Origin: Muribaculaceae bacterium
GTDB lineage: Bacteria > Bacteroidota > Bacteroidia > Bacteroidales > Muribaculaceae
Length of the DNA stretch: 37,781 nucleotides
Direction of reading: 5' to 3'
Assembly: GCA_017548365.1 (NCBI GenBank)
Contig: JAFZAC010000042.1
Span: forward strand, 1-37,781
In this document: positions 1 to 7,997 of the stretch, in pieces
Layout: each line of letters opens with the position of its first letter
Numbering within the stretch: position 1 is the first letter of the stretch
Made by a program: the position numbers and the translations under genes
Notes under the pieces: model-generated
Told to the model about the DNA's origin: nothing
The model's database searches: none
The model's input: the letters and a program-made list of their open reading frames with translations, nothing else

Positions 1-55
1 GCTCGCCCCCTTGTCGCTAGGCGCTCCCCTCGGTGTTTTTCATAATATTAGCTCT

Positions 56-135
56 GCTTACAGATTGTAAGCACCACCCATTTTGACCATTAGAAGTCTT
101 TGATGGAAATTTTACCACTCATTTTGACCAATAGA
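56..135. promoter_or_regulatory. Palindrome plus two long direct repeats (putative operator region)
   Basis: A perfect 17-base palindrome, GCTTACA-GAT-TGTAAGC, lies at 56-72. It is followed by two 22-base direct repeats at 73-94 and 114-135 that differ at two positions. Their shared core is CATTTTGACCAWTAGA, and each begins ACCAYYCAT (ACCACCCAT, ACCACTCAT). The start-to-start distance is 41 bases, close to four helical turns. Repeats in register are typical of sites bound by LytTR regulators, and the LytTR gene ends about 25 bases away, so self-linked control of a gene left of the window is plausible. This is inference; the target gene is not visible. Confidence 0.5.
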
Positions 136-161
136 CCTATTTTTTCGATGATTACTTTCCT

Positions 162-887
162 TTACTTTGTCAAGAACTTGCTGTTGATGTAGGCATTAAA
201 CTGCTCACGGTAGCTATCTCCAATTGGCACTTCAATGTCATCCCCCAGCGAGATGCGATTCTTGCTGATTTCTCTAATCATTTTCAAATTGATGATATAA
301 GAGCGGTGCACTCTCATGAACAGTCGACTTGGCAGGCGCTCCTCCATCTTCTTCATGCTCAGCAGGACGATGATGGGTCGAGAATAATCTTGAAGATAAA
401 TGCGCAAATACTCGCTCATTGCCTCTACATAGCGAATATGACTGATATTTATGCGCACAATCTTATACTCGGTCTTCAAGAAGATAGCGTCATCTTCGTC
501 AATCTGGCTCACCTCCTGAAGAGTGCGCAATGCGTCATATCGCTTCTTAATCTTCTCGGCAGCACGCTTCATGTCCTCAAAACCAAAAGGCTTGAGCAGG
601 TAGTCGATAGCATTGAGCTGGAAACCCTCGACGGCATACTCACTATAGGCAGTGGTGAACACCACCATGGGAGGATTGTCCAACGACTTCACAAAGTCCA
701 AACCATTTAGCTCTGGCAAGTTGATGTCACAGAACATCGCGTCAACTCTCTCATTCTCGATGATTTCCTTGGCATCAACTGCACTTTGGCACGAAGCCAC
801 AAGTTCCAGATAAGGAACTTTCTTGATGTAGCCCTCCATCTGCTGCAACGCTAGAGGCTCATCGTCTATTATCACGCAACGTATCAT
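162..887 (-). CDS. LytTR-family response regulator
   Basis: A 241-residue two-component response regulator that should bind DNA when phosphorylated. The receiver domain spans about residues 2-118, with acidic residues D8/D9, the phospho-acceptor D54 in the segment MFCDINLPELNG, T78/T79 and conserved K99 in YLLKPF. A LytTR DNA-binding domain fills about 136-238, marked by FLKTEYKIVRI, the RYVEAMSEY strand and MRVHRSYIIN. Length is normal for the LytR/AlgR type. It lies 30 bases downstream of the histidine kinase gene on the same strand, so the two are almost certainly one operon and a cognate pair. The stimulus is unknown. Family call is secure; the target genes are not. Confidence 0.95.
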   Translation of the reverse strand: MIRCVIIDDEPLALQQMEGYIKKVPYLELVASCQSAVDAKEIIENERVDAMFCDINLPELNGLDFVKSLDNPPMVVFTTAYSEYAVEGFQLNAIDYLLKPFGFEDMKRAAEKIKKRYDALRTLQEVSQIDEDDAIFLKTEYKIVRINISHIRYVEAMSEYLRIYLQDYSRPIIVLLSMKKMEERLPSRLFMRVHRSYIINLKMIREISKNRISLGDDIEVPIGDSYREQFNAYINSKFLTK

Positions 888-917
888 GTTATTTTAAATT
901 ATATTTTGTTCATTTAT

Positions 918-2123
918 CTAATCTCGGAGCGCTTCTTCACTCGGAGCACTTGGGTCACTGGTGTAGACAGGGATGTCCATATTAACAATAAACTCATCTT
1001 CTCCATCGGTGATGTCGAGGGTGTAATTTTTGCCAAACATCAGATCAAGACGGCTCCTGATGTTGGTGAGACCCACACCACTTGCCTCACTCACTTTCTT
1101 GCCGTTGCCATTTGACTTGGGCGGCTTGCTGTTACGACACGTGTAGTTGAGACGCATCTCACCGCTGTCACTCGTGTAGCGTTTAGCGCCAACATTGATA
1201 TATGACTCCTTGTTGTAGCTCACACCATGCTTGAATGCATTCTCCACAAACGAGATGAATACCAATGGCGGAACCCATATTTCTCGTCCGTCATCGGGAC
1301 TGTCGACTGTGAATTTTAACTTGTCGTTATATCGCAAGCTCATCAAGCTCACATAGTTGGCCATAAATTCAACCTCACGAGAGGCTTGAACAAACTCATG
1401 ATTGCTCTCATACAAAATGTAGCGCATCAATTTCGATAGGTCGATAATGCTTTGTTGTGCCTTTTGGGGGTCGATGTCGACCAGGGCATGGATGTTGTTG
1501 AGCGTGTTCATGAAAAAGTGAGGATGCAGCTGATACTTCAAGTGCTCTAATTGCTGCTTCGAATTCTCTTTCTCCAGTTCCTCAAGTTTTTGCTTCGCGC
1601 TTAATGACCTGACGTAAAGTTTCACACCAAGATTAGTTCCAATGCCAAATAACAAGAGAATAAACGACACTATGTCTCGACGCTGTAACGGCGGTGGCGC
1701 TACTGTGGGGTCAAAGGGTAAATTGCCTATAGATTCTTTGTTATTCGACGATTGAGAATCATCTATAGGATTTTTATCAAAATCATTTATCTCTTCAACT
1801 GCAATATTGGGAAACTTATCGGGTCGTTGGTTGCACTGATACAATTGAAATATTCCAACAAGTACGACAAGACCTGCTACATAATACCACGTCTTGTGCT
1901 TGTAAACCAGCCATGGTGCAATAATCTGGTCGTGTATGGCGAGTGCTATAACATAGACAATGAAAATCTTCCAGCTCCTGAGCAAGTCATTAACTAAAAA
2001 CTCTGTGTCGGTGATGTCATGGCCATGAAATAAGGCACTGAAAGTAGGTGCCAAGAAAATCATCAGCAATAAGATTGCATAGATGGTGTATTCATATTTA
2101 TTGAAACGGCTATGGGATTTCAT
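918..2123 (-). CDS. LytS-type sensor histidine kinase
   Basis: A 401-residue membrane sensor kinase of the His_kinase (PF06580) group. Hydrophobic segments lie near residues 12-32, 52-70, 79-95 and 151-170, with a polar extracytoplasmic or linker stretch at 97-148. A coiled-coil-like region at 174-198 leads into the phospho-acceptor motif YQLHPHFFMNTLNN, where H202 is the expected phosphorylated histidine. The ATPase domain has an N-box FVENAFKHG and a glycine-rich GVGLTNIRSRL. There is no separate ligand-binding domain, so the signal is probably sensed by the membrane part. It is the first gene of an operon with the LytTR regulator. Partner assignment rests on adjacency. Confidence 0.94.
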   Translation of the reverse strand: MKSHSRFNKYEYTIYAILLLMIFLAPTFSALFHGHDITDTEFLVNDLLRSWKIFIVYVIALAIHDQIIAPWLVYKHKTWYYVAGLVVLVGIFQLYQCNQRPDKFPNIAVEEINDFDKNPIDDSQSSNNKESIGNLPFDPTVAPPPLQRRDIVSFILLLFGIGTNLGVKLYVRSLSAKQKLEELEKENSKQQLEHLKYQLHPHFFMNTLNNIHALVDIDPQKAQQSIIDLSKLMRYILYESNHEFVQASREVEFMANYVSLMSLRYNDKLKFTVDSPDDGREIWVPPLVFISFVENAFKHGVSYNKESYINVGAKRYTSDSGEMRLNYTCRNSKPPKSNGNGKKVSEASGVGLTNIRSRLDLMFGKNYTLDITDGEDEFIVNMDIPVYTSDPSAPSEEALRD

Positions 2124-2159
2124 GTTCAGCTTTCAGTGATATGTTTTTTCTATGAACTA

Positions 2160-2167
2160 CAAAGTTA
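2160..2167 (-). promoter_or_regulatory. -7 element of the histidine kinase operon
   Basis: On the minus strand this reads TAACTTTG, a full match to the Bacteroidetes -7 consensus TAnnTTTG, 36 bases upstream of the kinase start codon. No convincing -33 TTTG was seen. Confidence 0.6.
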
Positions 2168-2362
2168 GTAATTATTATTATACCCACAATCTTTTTTCAG
2201 CAGAAGAATGATTTCACTCAATAAATACACCATAATATACTAATGAGATGAATATATAAACAAACGATAAAGCTGCTTAACAATCCTTACAACACCCTGA
2301 AAACGATATGCAAAGTGAAGAAAACACTCCTTTTTTCAAGTTTTTTTAAATTAATTTCCCGA

Positions 2363-2398
2363 TTTGCTTTTATATTAGGCAAATATCTATTACTTTTG
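2363..2398 (+). promoter_or_regulatory. Promoter of the TPR protein gene
   Basis: TTTGC at 2363-2367 and TACTTTTG at 2391-2398 match the Bacteroidetes -33/-7 pattern, with 24 bases between the TTTG and the -7 box, slightly long. The start codon is 52 bases downstream. Confidence 0.6.
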
Positions 2399-2449
2399 CA
2401 CCGCAAAAATAAAAAGAGAAATTAAAAACACTGATTTTTCACATATATT

Positions 2450-3118
2450 ATGGCAAAAAAGAAACAACAGGAAACCCGTACCAAGCTTGAAGAAATCAAT
2501 GATTCGCTGTCGGGTATCGAACAAAAGTTTGAGCAACACAAGAATCTCATCTACTGGATTGTGATGGGTATTTTGATTATTGCTCTTCTCGTTTGGGCTT
2601 ACTTTAAGTTTATCTATGGACCAAACTTGGAAAAAGCTAACAATGAACTCTCAAAAGCCGATACCGAGCTCATTATCAATAATGATACAATAAATGCTCT
2701 TAAAGGATATGAGAAAGTGGCTAAAAACTACAGCAACCCAGCTGGCAATATGGCAAAACTAAGAGCTGCCACAATCCTTTATGCTCAAGGCCAAGGCAAT
2801 AAGGCTCTCAAGTATCTTGAGGATTACTCGCCAAAGGGAAAAATTGCAGGTCCAGCTTCTCAATCGTTACTCGGTGACTGCTATGTAAATGCCAAGCAGT
2901 ATGACAAGGCATTAGCCGCTTACGACAAGGCCATTAAGATGGCAGGCGATAACAAGGCTTATGTCCCCTCGTTCATGCTCAAGAAAGCTAACGTGCTTCA
3001 CTTCCAGAAGAAATATAGCGAGGAGCTCGCTATTTATAATGAGCTTGAGACCAAGTATGCTAGTCCTGGAGCATTTGATGCTCAAATTGAGCGTGCTAAA
3101 GCATTGGGAGGCAAATAA
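2450..3118 (+). CDS. TPR-repeat membrane protein
   Basis: A 222-residue protein with a charged N-terminus (about 1-33), one membrane span at about 34-54 (IYWIVMGILIIALLVWAYFK), and a C-terminal helical part with tetratricopeptide repeats. The clearest repeat reads SLLGDCYVNAKQYDKALAAY, around residues 138-157, followed by another helical pair. The topology suggests a single-pass anchor with the TPR domain on one side acting as a protein-interaction scaffold. The gene starts with ATG after a good promoter and is separated from pyrH by a hairpin with a T-run, so it is probably transcribed alone or with partial read-through. Specific partner unknown. Confidence 0.85.
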   Translation: MAKKKQQETRTKLEEINDSLSGIEQKFEQHKNLIYWIVMGILIIALLVWAYFKFIYGPNLEKANNELSKADTELIINNDTINALKGYEKVAKNYSNPAGNMAKLRAATILYAQGQGNKALKYLEDYSPKGKIAGPASQSLLGDCYVNAKQYDKALAAYDKAIKMAGDNKAYVPSFMLKKANVLHFQKKYSEELAIYNELETKYASPGAFDAQIERAKALGGK

Positions 3119-3165
3119 TACTTTTGTGACACCTCTTACGATAAATAAAAAACAAAAATAAAGAG

Positions 3166-3208
3166 AGAGTTGGACACGGCGACTTGTTGCTCAGTCCAAC
3201 TCTTTTTT
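3166..3208 (+). terminator. Intrinsic terminator between the TPR gene and pyrH
   Basis: A perfect 10-base stem AGAGTTGGAC / GTCCAACTCT (3166-3175 and 3194-3203) is followed by a run of T. It would end the TPR transcript. It also lies 26 bases before pyrH, so it could act as an attenuator in the pyrH leader. Confidence 0.85.
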
Positions 3209-3233
3209 AAAACCAACTTAAACACCCACAGCT

Positions 3234-3947
3234 ATGGAAACAAAATACAAACGCATTTTGCTCAAGCTCAGCGGCGAGTCGCTGATGGGAGCACAAGGAT
3301 ATGGCATCGACCGCGAGCGTGTGGATGACTATGCCGAACAAATCAAGGAACTCGTTGATGCTGGTGTAGAAGTGGCAATCGTGATTGGCGGCGGAAACAT
3401 CTTCCGCGGGCTATCAGGCGCTGCAAGCGGCTTTGACCGCGTGAAAGGCGACCAAATGGGAATGCTTGCCACAGTTATCAATTCGCTTGCTCTGTCATCG
3501 GCTCTTGAGGCTAAAGGCCAACCAGCGCAAGTTTTCACCGCTATCGCCATGACTCCCGTGGGAGAACAATACACCAAGTGGCGCGCCATCGATGCCATGA
3601 AGCAAGGCAAAGTCGCCATCATGTCGTGTGGAACTGGTAACCCATTTTTCACTACTGATACTGGCAGCACACTGCGAGGCATCGAGGTAGAAGCCGACGT
3701 GATGCTCAAGGGCACCCGCGTTGACGGCATCTATACCGCCGACCCCGAGAAAGACCCAACAGCAACAAAGTTCGACACCATCACCTATGACGAAATCATC
3801 AAGCGTGGTCTAAAAGTCATGGACATGACCGCAACCGTGATGGCCAAGGAGAACAACCTCCCCATCCACGTCTTCAATATGGACGTGAAAGGCAATCTGC
3901 ACAAGGTTATATCAGGCGAGCCAATAGGTACTATTGTTACACCTTGA
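3234..3947 (+). CDS. pyrH: UMP kinase
   Basis: A 237-residue UMP kinase of the amino-acid-kinase fold, converting UMP and ATP to UDP and ADP in cytoplasmic pyrimidine nucleotide synthesis. Diagnostic segments are KRILLKLSGESLMG at the N-terminus (phosphate binding), AIVIGGGNIFRG, a central AMKQGKVAIMSCGTGNPFFT with TDTGSTLRGIEVEAD (nucleotide/UMP site), and KGTRVDGIYTADPEKD. Length is normal for a bacterial PyrH hexamer subunit. Neighbours are not the frr/tsf genes often found beside pyrH elsewhere. A terminator-like hairpin precedes it and a bidirectional terminator follows. No clear promoter sits between hairpin and gene; a TACTTTTG at 3119-3126, just after the upstream stop codon, is the best candidate. 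Confidence 0.97.
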   Translation: METKYKRILLKLSGESLMGAQGYGIDRERVDDYAEQIKELVDAGVEVAIVIGGGNIFRGLSGAASGFDRVKGDQMGMLATVINSLALSSALEAKGQPAQVFTAIAMTPVGEQYTKWRAIDAMKQGKVAIMSCGTGNPFFTTDTGSTLRGIEVEADVMLKGTRVDGIYTADPEKDPTATKFDTITYDEIIKRGLKVMDMTATVMAKENNLPIHVFNMDVKGNLHKVISGEPIGTIVTP

Positions 3948-3965
3948 ACGATATCCACAAATAAT

Positions 3966-4004
3966 AATAATGAACCAAAAGTCTGTTGCTTTTGGTTCAT
4001 TATT
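3966..4004. terminator. Bidirectional terminator between pyrH and the C1 peptidase gene
   Basis: A 16-base perfect stem (3966-3981 and 3989-4004) with core GAACCAAAAG / CTTTTGGTTC and a 7-base loop, flanked by A-rich and T-rich tracts. It lies between two convergent genes and can serve both. Confidence 0.85.
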
Positions 4005-4028
4005 TTATGCTATTTAAATAACGTTAAT

Positions 4029-5438
4029 CTACTGGTCTAGATCGAAGAGGGGATCTTCAGGCATAACCATAATGGGCTTCTGCTGACTGGCCTTGAGAAT
4101 ATTGGCTGGCACATATTTCTTGTCGACCACAAGGCGGAAGGCAAACTCATTGAACCACTCATTGGTCATTATGATATAGCCTTTTTGCCCACTATCAGCA
4201 CCCCAAGAGTTTTCCACTTTCCACTTAATGGGATTGCCTTTGGCGTCGAGATCTACTGCTGTGAGTGTCATAGCATGGGTAGAGCCGCTGTCGAAGGTTG
4301 CGATGCGCTCGGCCTTGTTCATACCGAATGTGGTTCCAAACAATGTGCTGTAGTCATAATTATCGAGTGACAAGTATCCCGTATTACGATTGAGTTGCTT
4401 ACCCACGTCATAGCTCGAATAAAGCTTGGTGGAATCCTGCAGCGATGCAATTGCCATCTGGGCAATGTCTTCCATTGGAAGGTTGATGTAGCACCAGTTG
4501 TGGCCATCGTAGGTGTGTCGGTCCCACTCCACCTCGTAAGTCTTGTAATACTCCCTGCGTGGGTCATTCATCGCCATGATGAATGTGCCGTTGATAGGTC
4601 CCCCTTGAGTTTCCTGAAAGAACTCCAGTGGAGTATAAGTGCGCACAGGAGTTACTGTTTTTCCGTCTTTATCCTTGAAAGCATAGGAGAATGACTTTAT
4701 AGGTTCTCCTAAAACGAGAGAAAGCATGCTGTAGATTTCCCCCAACATCTCGGTCTTGCGCTGCTTGATGGCACTTTTTGACTTTCCATCGGCAACCATC
4801 TTGCGCAATTCCAGACCTTGTTCACGCAATTTTGATGACAACAGTTGGCTCATACGCGAGGTGCGCTCAGCAGTATAAGTCTCAGGCTGTACTTCAACAG
4901 GCACAAGTCCATATTTCTCGGCAAGGTCGGCAGCACCACAGAATGTACCACCATCATTGATAGGGTGGTGGAAGAAGAACTGCACACGCTGGTCGTCAAG
5001 TGGCTTGTCGGCACAATCAATCACTCCTTGAAGCATGAGATTCGCCTTCTCAAGCTGATCCCAGAAGAATAGGTAGTCGTGAGAATACTCCACACGCAAT
5101 GTATCGTTGTGGCGACGTGCAAAATTGGCACGCATCACGTTGAAACTGGAATACATCCAGCATCGCCCGCTGGAACGCTGGTTGTGGATGCTCTGCTTGG
5201 GTGTTTCCACGCTGAAATGAGTGTCGTTGACTGTTGAGTTCTTGTAATTCCGTGCCAGGTCATCAATGGAATTTGATGCCATAGCATTGCTCAACGCAGC
5301 ATTGCTTTTGGATGCTGCAATCTGAGTGATTTGCCGCATCATGTCGGCGTCAATGCCTCCCTGTGACTTGTTTTGTGCCAGCAACGGCATTGCAATCGTA
5401 AAGCAAAGCGCAAGTGTAAGTGTTTTAACTAATTTCAT
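4029..5438 (-). CDS. Exported C1B-family cysteine aminopeptidase (bleomycin hydrolase type)
   Basis: A 469-residue papain-fold peptidase of the C1B/bleomycin hydrolase group, expected to trim peptides from the N-terminus. The catalytic set is visible: Q87 and C93 in NQRSSGRCWMYSSFN, H388 in GSTHAMTLTAV and N410 in KVENSWG. Unlike classic cytoplasmic PepC, it starts with a signal peptide (about 1-21, ending LLAQ), so it should act in the periplasm or outside the cell, as is common for Bacteroidales homologues. The C-terminus, DPLFDLDQ, extends past the position where bleomycin hydrolases self-trim. The gene lies 18 bases after the polytopic membrane-protein gene and is probably co-transcribed with it. 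Confidence 0.92.
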   Translation of the reverse strand: MKLVKTLTLALCFTIAMPLLAQNKSQGGIDADMMRQITQIAASKSNAALSNAMASNSIDDLARNYKNSTVNDTHFSVETPKQSIHNQRSSGRCWMYSSFNVMRANFARRHNDTLRVEYSHDYLFFWDQLEKANLMLQGVIDCADKPLDDQRVQFFFHHPINDGGTFCGAADLAEKYGLVPVEVQPETYTAERTSRMSQLLSSKLREQGLELRKMVADGKSKSAIKQRKTEMLGEIYSMLSLVLGEPIKSFSYAFKDKDGKTVTPVRTYTPLEFFQETQGGPINGTFIMAMNDPRREYYKTYEVEWDRHTYDGHNWCYINLPMEDIAQMAIASLQDSTKLYSSYDVGKQLNRNTGYLSLDNYDYSTLFGTTFGMNKAERIATFDSGSTHAMTLTAVDLDAKGNPIKWKVENSWGADSGQKGYIIMTNEWFNEFAFRLVVDKKYVPANILKASQQKPIMVMPEDPLFDLDQ

Positions 5439-5456
5439 AATGGTGTATTTGTATTT

Positions 5457-6938
5457 TTAAAGAATATGTTGACTTTTTAAAAATTCAACCTGAGTGTGAT
5501 AGCAGAATATGAGAGTCGCCACGAGAATGAAAAAGTATACAATCATCCAAATGGAGAAGGAGCGTCGGTAATTGCCTTCCTTGATGTGAAGCAACACATA
5601 TAGTGCCACGACCACAAAGAGTGGTTGTATGAGCAAGGCATATCGGCTTACAAGTCCCCCAGTGATAAACGACATGAGCATAAAAGAAACCAAAGGCCAC
5701 CAAGCCCATATGCCCAAGTTTGACCTTTTATAGTGAACTGCATTAATATAAAGGTAATAGAAAATGCAAGCACCTCCCACAATGTACCACATGAACCTCA
5801 TGCGAGGCAATAGGGTGAGAACTGTAGCATTGCTATAGTCATAGAGCCATGGAAAAGGTATAATAAATTGAACACCAGTGGTGATGGGCAGCAACAACAA
5901 GCGCTCCCACTTTGGAAAAAAGTAGTAATCCCCAATAATCAAGACATATGGTTGCTGTGGTGTGCCAATCTTGAAATCACGAGCCATGGTTTCTCCACCT
6001 TCTAATATAAGGTATTGATGCTCGATAGTGTAGCAGAACATGTAATTGAACAAGAAAGTGAGAATCAAGGCAATGACTGCCATAAGAGTTCCAAGCTTCC
6101 ATTGGGCGCACTTGTTGGCAAACGCCATCATAGCAGCTCCTATTACAATGAAATATACAAAATTGGTTCTTACAAATGCTATAATAAGTGTTCCTATCAG
6201 AAATAGCGCCATGTCACGCCGTTTCTCTTTACTGGTCAGATTGGTGAAACACATTCCAACAAAGGCATATCCAACCAAAGCAAAGCCTAAAGCGCAATAA
6301 GCCTCCTTTTGAATTCTCATTGACTGTGAAACCAAAAAACACATCAATGCCGTCATGAGCATTGCACTTGCTGCAATGGTCGATGGAGCTGTTGAAGTAA
6401 AACGATAGCTCAGAAGGCGATGAGCTATCTTTCCAGTCATCACCATAGTAAGGAGGAAGCACATATAGTTTAAAGCCAAGGGCCATACCACGCTAACACC
6501 CAGCACCTTCCACAAACCCACCATCAGCATGGATATGCCACAATAAGTCACTTGAGGCGAAGGGCAACGACCATCATAATGCGATAATGCCCATGCATAG
6601 TATCCTCCACTGTCGGAGCTCAAAGCAGGCATCTCAAGCGTGTCATCAGGATTCATTGTTCCCATCTTCATGCTATAGATTGAGTAGAAGGCAATCGCTG
6701 TTGCTACTATGAGCAACATCCATTGCCCCCATGAGCACGATATCTTACTTTGAGAGTATACGAAACGTGGAACAAGATAAGCAACAGCAAAAGCGAGAAC
6801 TATGCTTAAAGTTCCAACAAAGTCAAAATTGGGTGCTGTATATGCGACCACAAGACCCAATGCCACTACCTCTCCCAATAGTAGCATCAAACCTTTGCTT
6901 TCCAAATGGTTGATTCTATTTGTCTTGTTGTCGCTCAA
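5457..6938 (-). CDS. Polytopic membrane protein, possibly GT-C glycosyltransferase-like
   Basis: A 493-residue protein made mostly of hydrophobic helices, roughly eleven or twelve, with a short polar N-terminus. After the second helix is an extracytoplasmic-looking loop SSDSGGYYAWALSHYDG, containing an acidic residue followed by aromatic residues. That placement recalls the first loop of GT-C glycosyltransferases, where an acidic residue in this loop is catalytic, but no further family motif was recognised. The alternative is an unassigned membrane protein. It is the first gene of a probable two-gene operon with the exported cysteine peptidase, and has a good promoter upstream. Function is not established. 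Confidence 0.7.
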   Translation of the reverse strand: MSDNKTNRINHLESKGLMLLLGEVVALGLVVAYTAPNFDFVGTLSIVLAFAVAYLVPRFVYSQSKISCSWGQWMLLIVATAIAFYSIYSMKMGTMNPDDTLEMPALSSDSGGYYAWALSHYDGRCPSPQVTYCGISMLMVGLWKVLGVSVVWPLALNYMCFLLTMVMTGKIAHRLLSYRFTSTAPSTIAASAMLMTALMCFLVSQSMRIQKEAYCALGFALVGYAFVGMCFTNLTSKEKRRDMALFLIGTLIIAFVRTNFVYFIVIGAAMMAFANKCAQWKLGTLMAVIALILTFLFNYMFCYTIEHQYLILEGGETMARDFKIGTPQQPYVLIIGDYYFFPKWERLLLLPITTGVQFIIPFPWLYDYSNATVLTLLPRMRFMWYIVGGACIFYYLYINAVHYKRSNLGIWAWWPLVSFMLMSFITGGLVSRYALLIQPLFVVVALYVLLHIKEGNYRRSFSIWMIVYFFILVATLIFCYHTQVEFLKSQHIL

Positions 6939-6971
6939 TAGTTATGAAATCAGATGATTATATTATTCTTG

Positions 6972-7005
6972 CAAATTTAGTCTTTTTAGTTAAAACCACC
7001 ACAAA
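6972..7005 (-). promoter_or_regulatory. Promoter of the membrane protein/peptidase operon
   Basis: On the minus strand, TTTG (7005-7002) is followed after 22 bases by TAAATTTG (6979-6972), matching the Bacteroidetes promoter pattern, about 33 bases before the start codon. Confidence 0.65.
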
Positions 7006-7126
7006 TAAACCTAAGAAAAATCCTTCATTCCTAAATAATGGGGAGAATTGAAGTGGCATCACCCCATTTTTTCTGCTTTTTTAAAAGTTTTATTGAATTA
7101 TTCAACTCTTTTTGCGCAATATTTTC

Positions 7127-7134
7127 TAACTTTG
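7127..7134 (+). promoter_or_regulatory. -7 element of the glsA-glsB operon
   Basis: TAACTTTG matches TAnnTTTG 23 bases before the glsA start codon. A TTTG at 7111-7114 is too close to be a normal -33 element. Confidence 0.55.
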
Positions 7135-7157
7135 TGTTTTGAAAATTTCTTGTTTGT

Positions 7158-7982
7158 ATGGAAACTAAGCCATTGCAAATAGATGTAGAAAGTGTGATAA
7201 GGCAGCGCCTGCCTCGTCACTACAAATATATTCCCAAATGGCTCATACGCCGTGTGGAGCGCATCATACGCCAAGATGGTCTCAACAAAATTCTTAACGA
7301 TATCGGTAATAAGAAAGGTGTAGAGGCAGCCGACATTGCGCTTGACGATCTCAACATAAAGCTGAAGGCCAAGGGCGAGGAAAATATTCCCGGCGAGGGG
7401 CGATTTATCTTTGCCAGTAACCACCCATTGGGCGGATTGGACGGTATGGCTCTAATATCGCTCATTGGCCATCGTTACGATGGAGATATCAAGTTCATCG
7501 TCAATGACTTGCTCATGGCAGTAAAGCCTTTTGACAACATTTTCATGCCTGTCAACAAACATGGACGTCAATCACGAACCTATGCCCAAGATATAGAAGA
7601 ACAGTACCAGAGCGACCGACAAATGATAACCTTCCCCGCTGGCTTATGCTCTCGCCGTCTCAAGCGTGGAGTGATTGGAGACCTAGAGTGGAAGAAGTTT
7701 GTTGTAACCCATGCTGTAAGCTCTAAACGCGATATCATTCCCGTATATTTCGAAGGACAAAACAGTAAGTTTTTCTATAGAATGGCTCGGTGGCGTGAGA
7801 AATTGGGCATCAAATTCAACTACGAGATGATATTGCTACCCAGCGAGATGTTCAAGTCAAGCGGCAGCACTTTTAATGTCCACTTTGGAAAGCCCATTCC
7901 CTGGCAATCACTTGACAACCACAATGCACGCGAAGAGGCTACACGCCTACGCGAGAAAGTTTATGAGATGCAGAATTCTTAA
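7158..7982 (+). CDS. glsA: Glycine-lipid O-acyltransferase (PlsC-like)
   Basis: A 274-residue lysophospholipid-acyltransferase-fold protein. The acyltransferase block is FASNHPLGGLDGMALI near residues 90-105, where the His-Asp pair has five residues between them rather than the usual four of PlsC. A later block TFPAGLCSRRLKRG corresponds to the substrate-binding EGTRS-like motif. In Bacteroides thetaiotaomicron an adjacent pair, GlsA (PlsC-like) and GlsB (GNAT), makes glycine lipids: GlsB N-acylates glycine and GlsA O-acylates the product. Here the same two families sit 15 bases apart, which supports the assignment. It should act at the inner face of the cytoplasmic membrane. The symbol rests on family plus context; a plain phospholipid role is the alternative. 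Confidence 0.85.
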   Translation: METKPLQIDVESVIRQRLPRHYKYIPKWLIRRVERIIRQDGLNKILNDIGNKKGVEAADIALDDLNIKLKAKGEENIPGEGRFIFASNHPLGGLDGMALISLIGHRYDGDIKFIVNDLLMAVKPFDNIFMPVNKHGRQSRTYAQDIEEQYQSDRQMITFPAGLCSRRLKRGVIGDLEWKKFVVTHAVSSKRDIIPVYFEGQNSKFFYRMARWREKLGIKFNYEMILLPSEMFKSSGSTFNVHFGKPIPWQSLDNHNAREEATRLREKVYEMQNS

Positions 7983-7997
7983 TTATGCCGTAATGCT

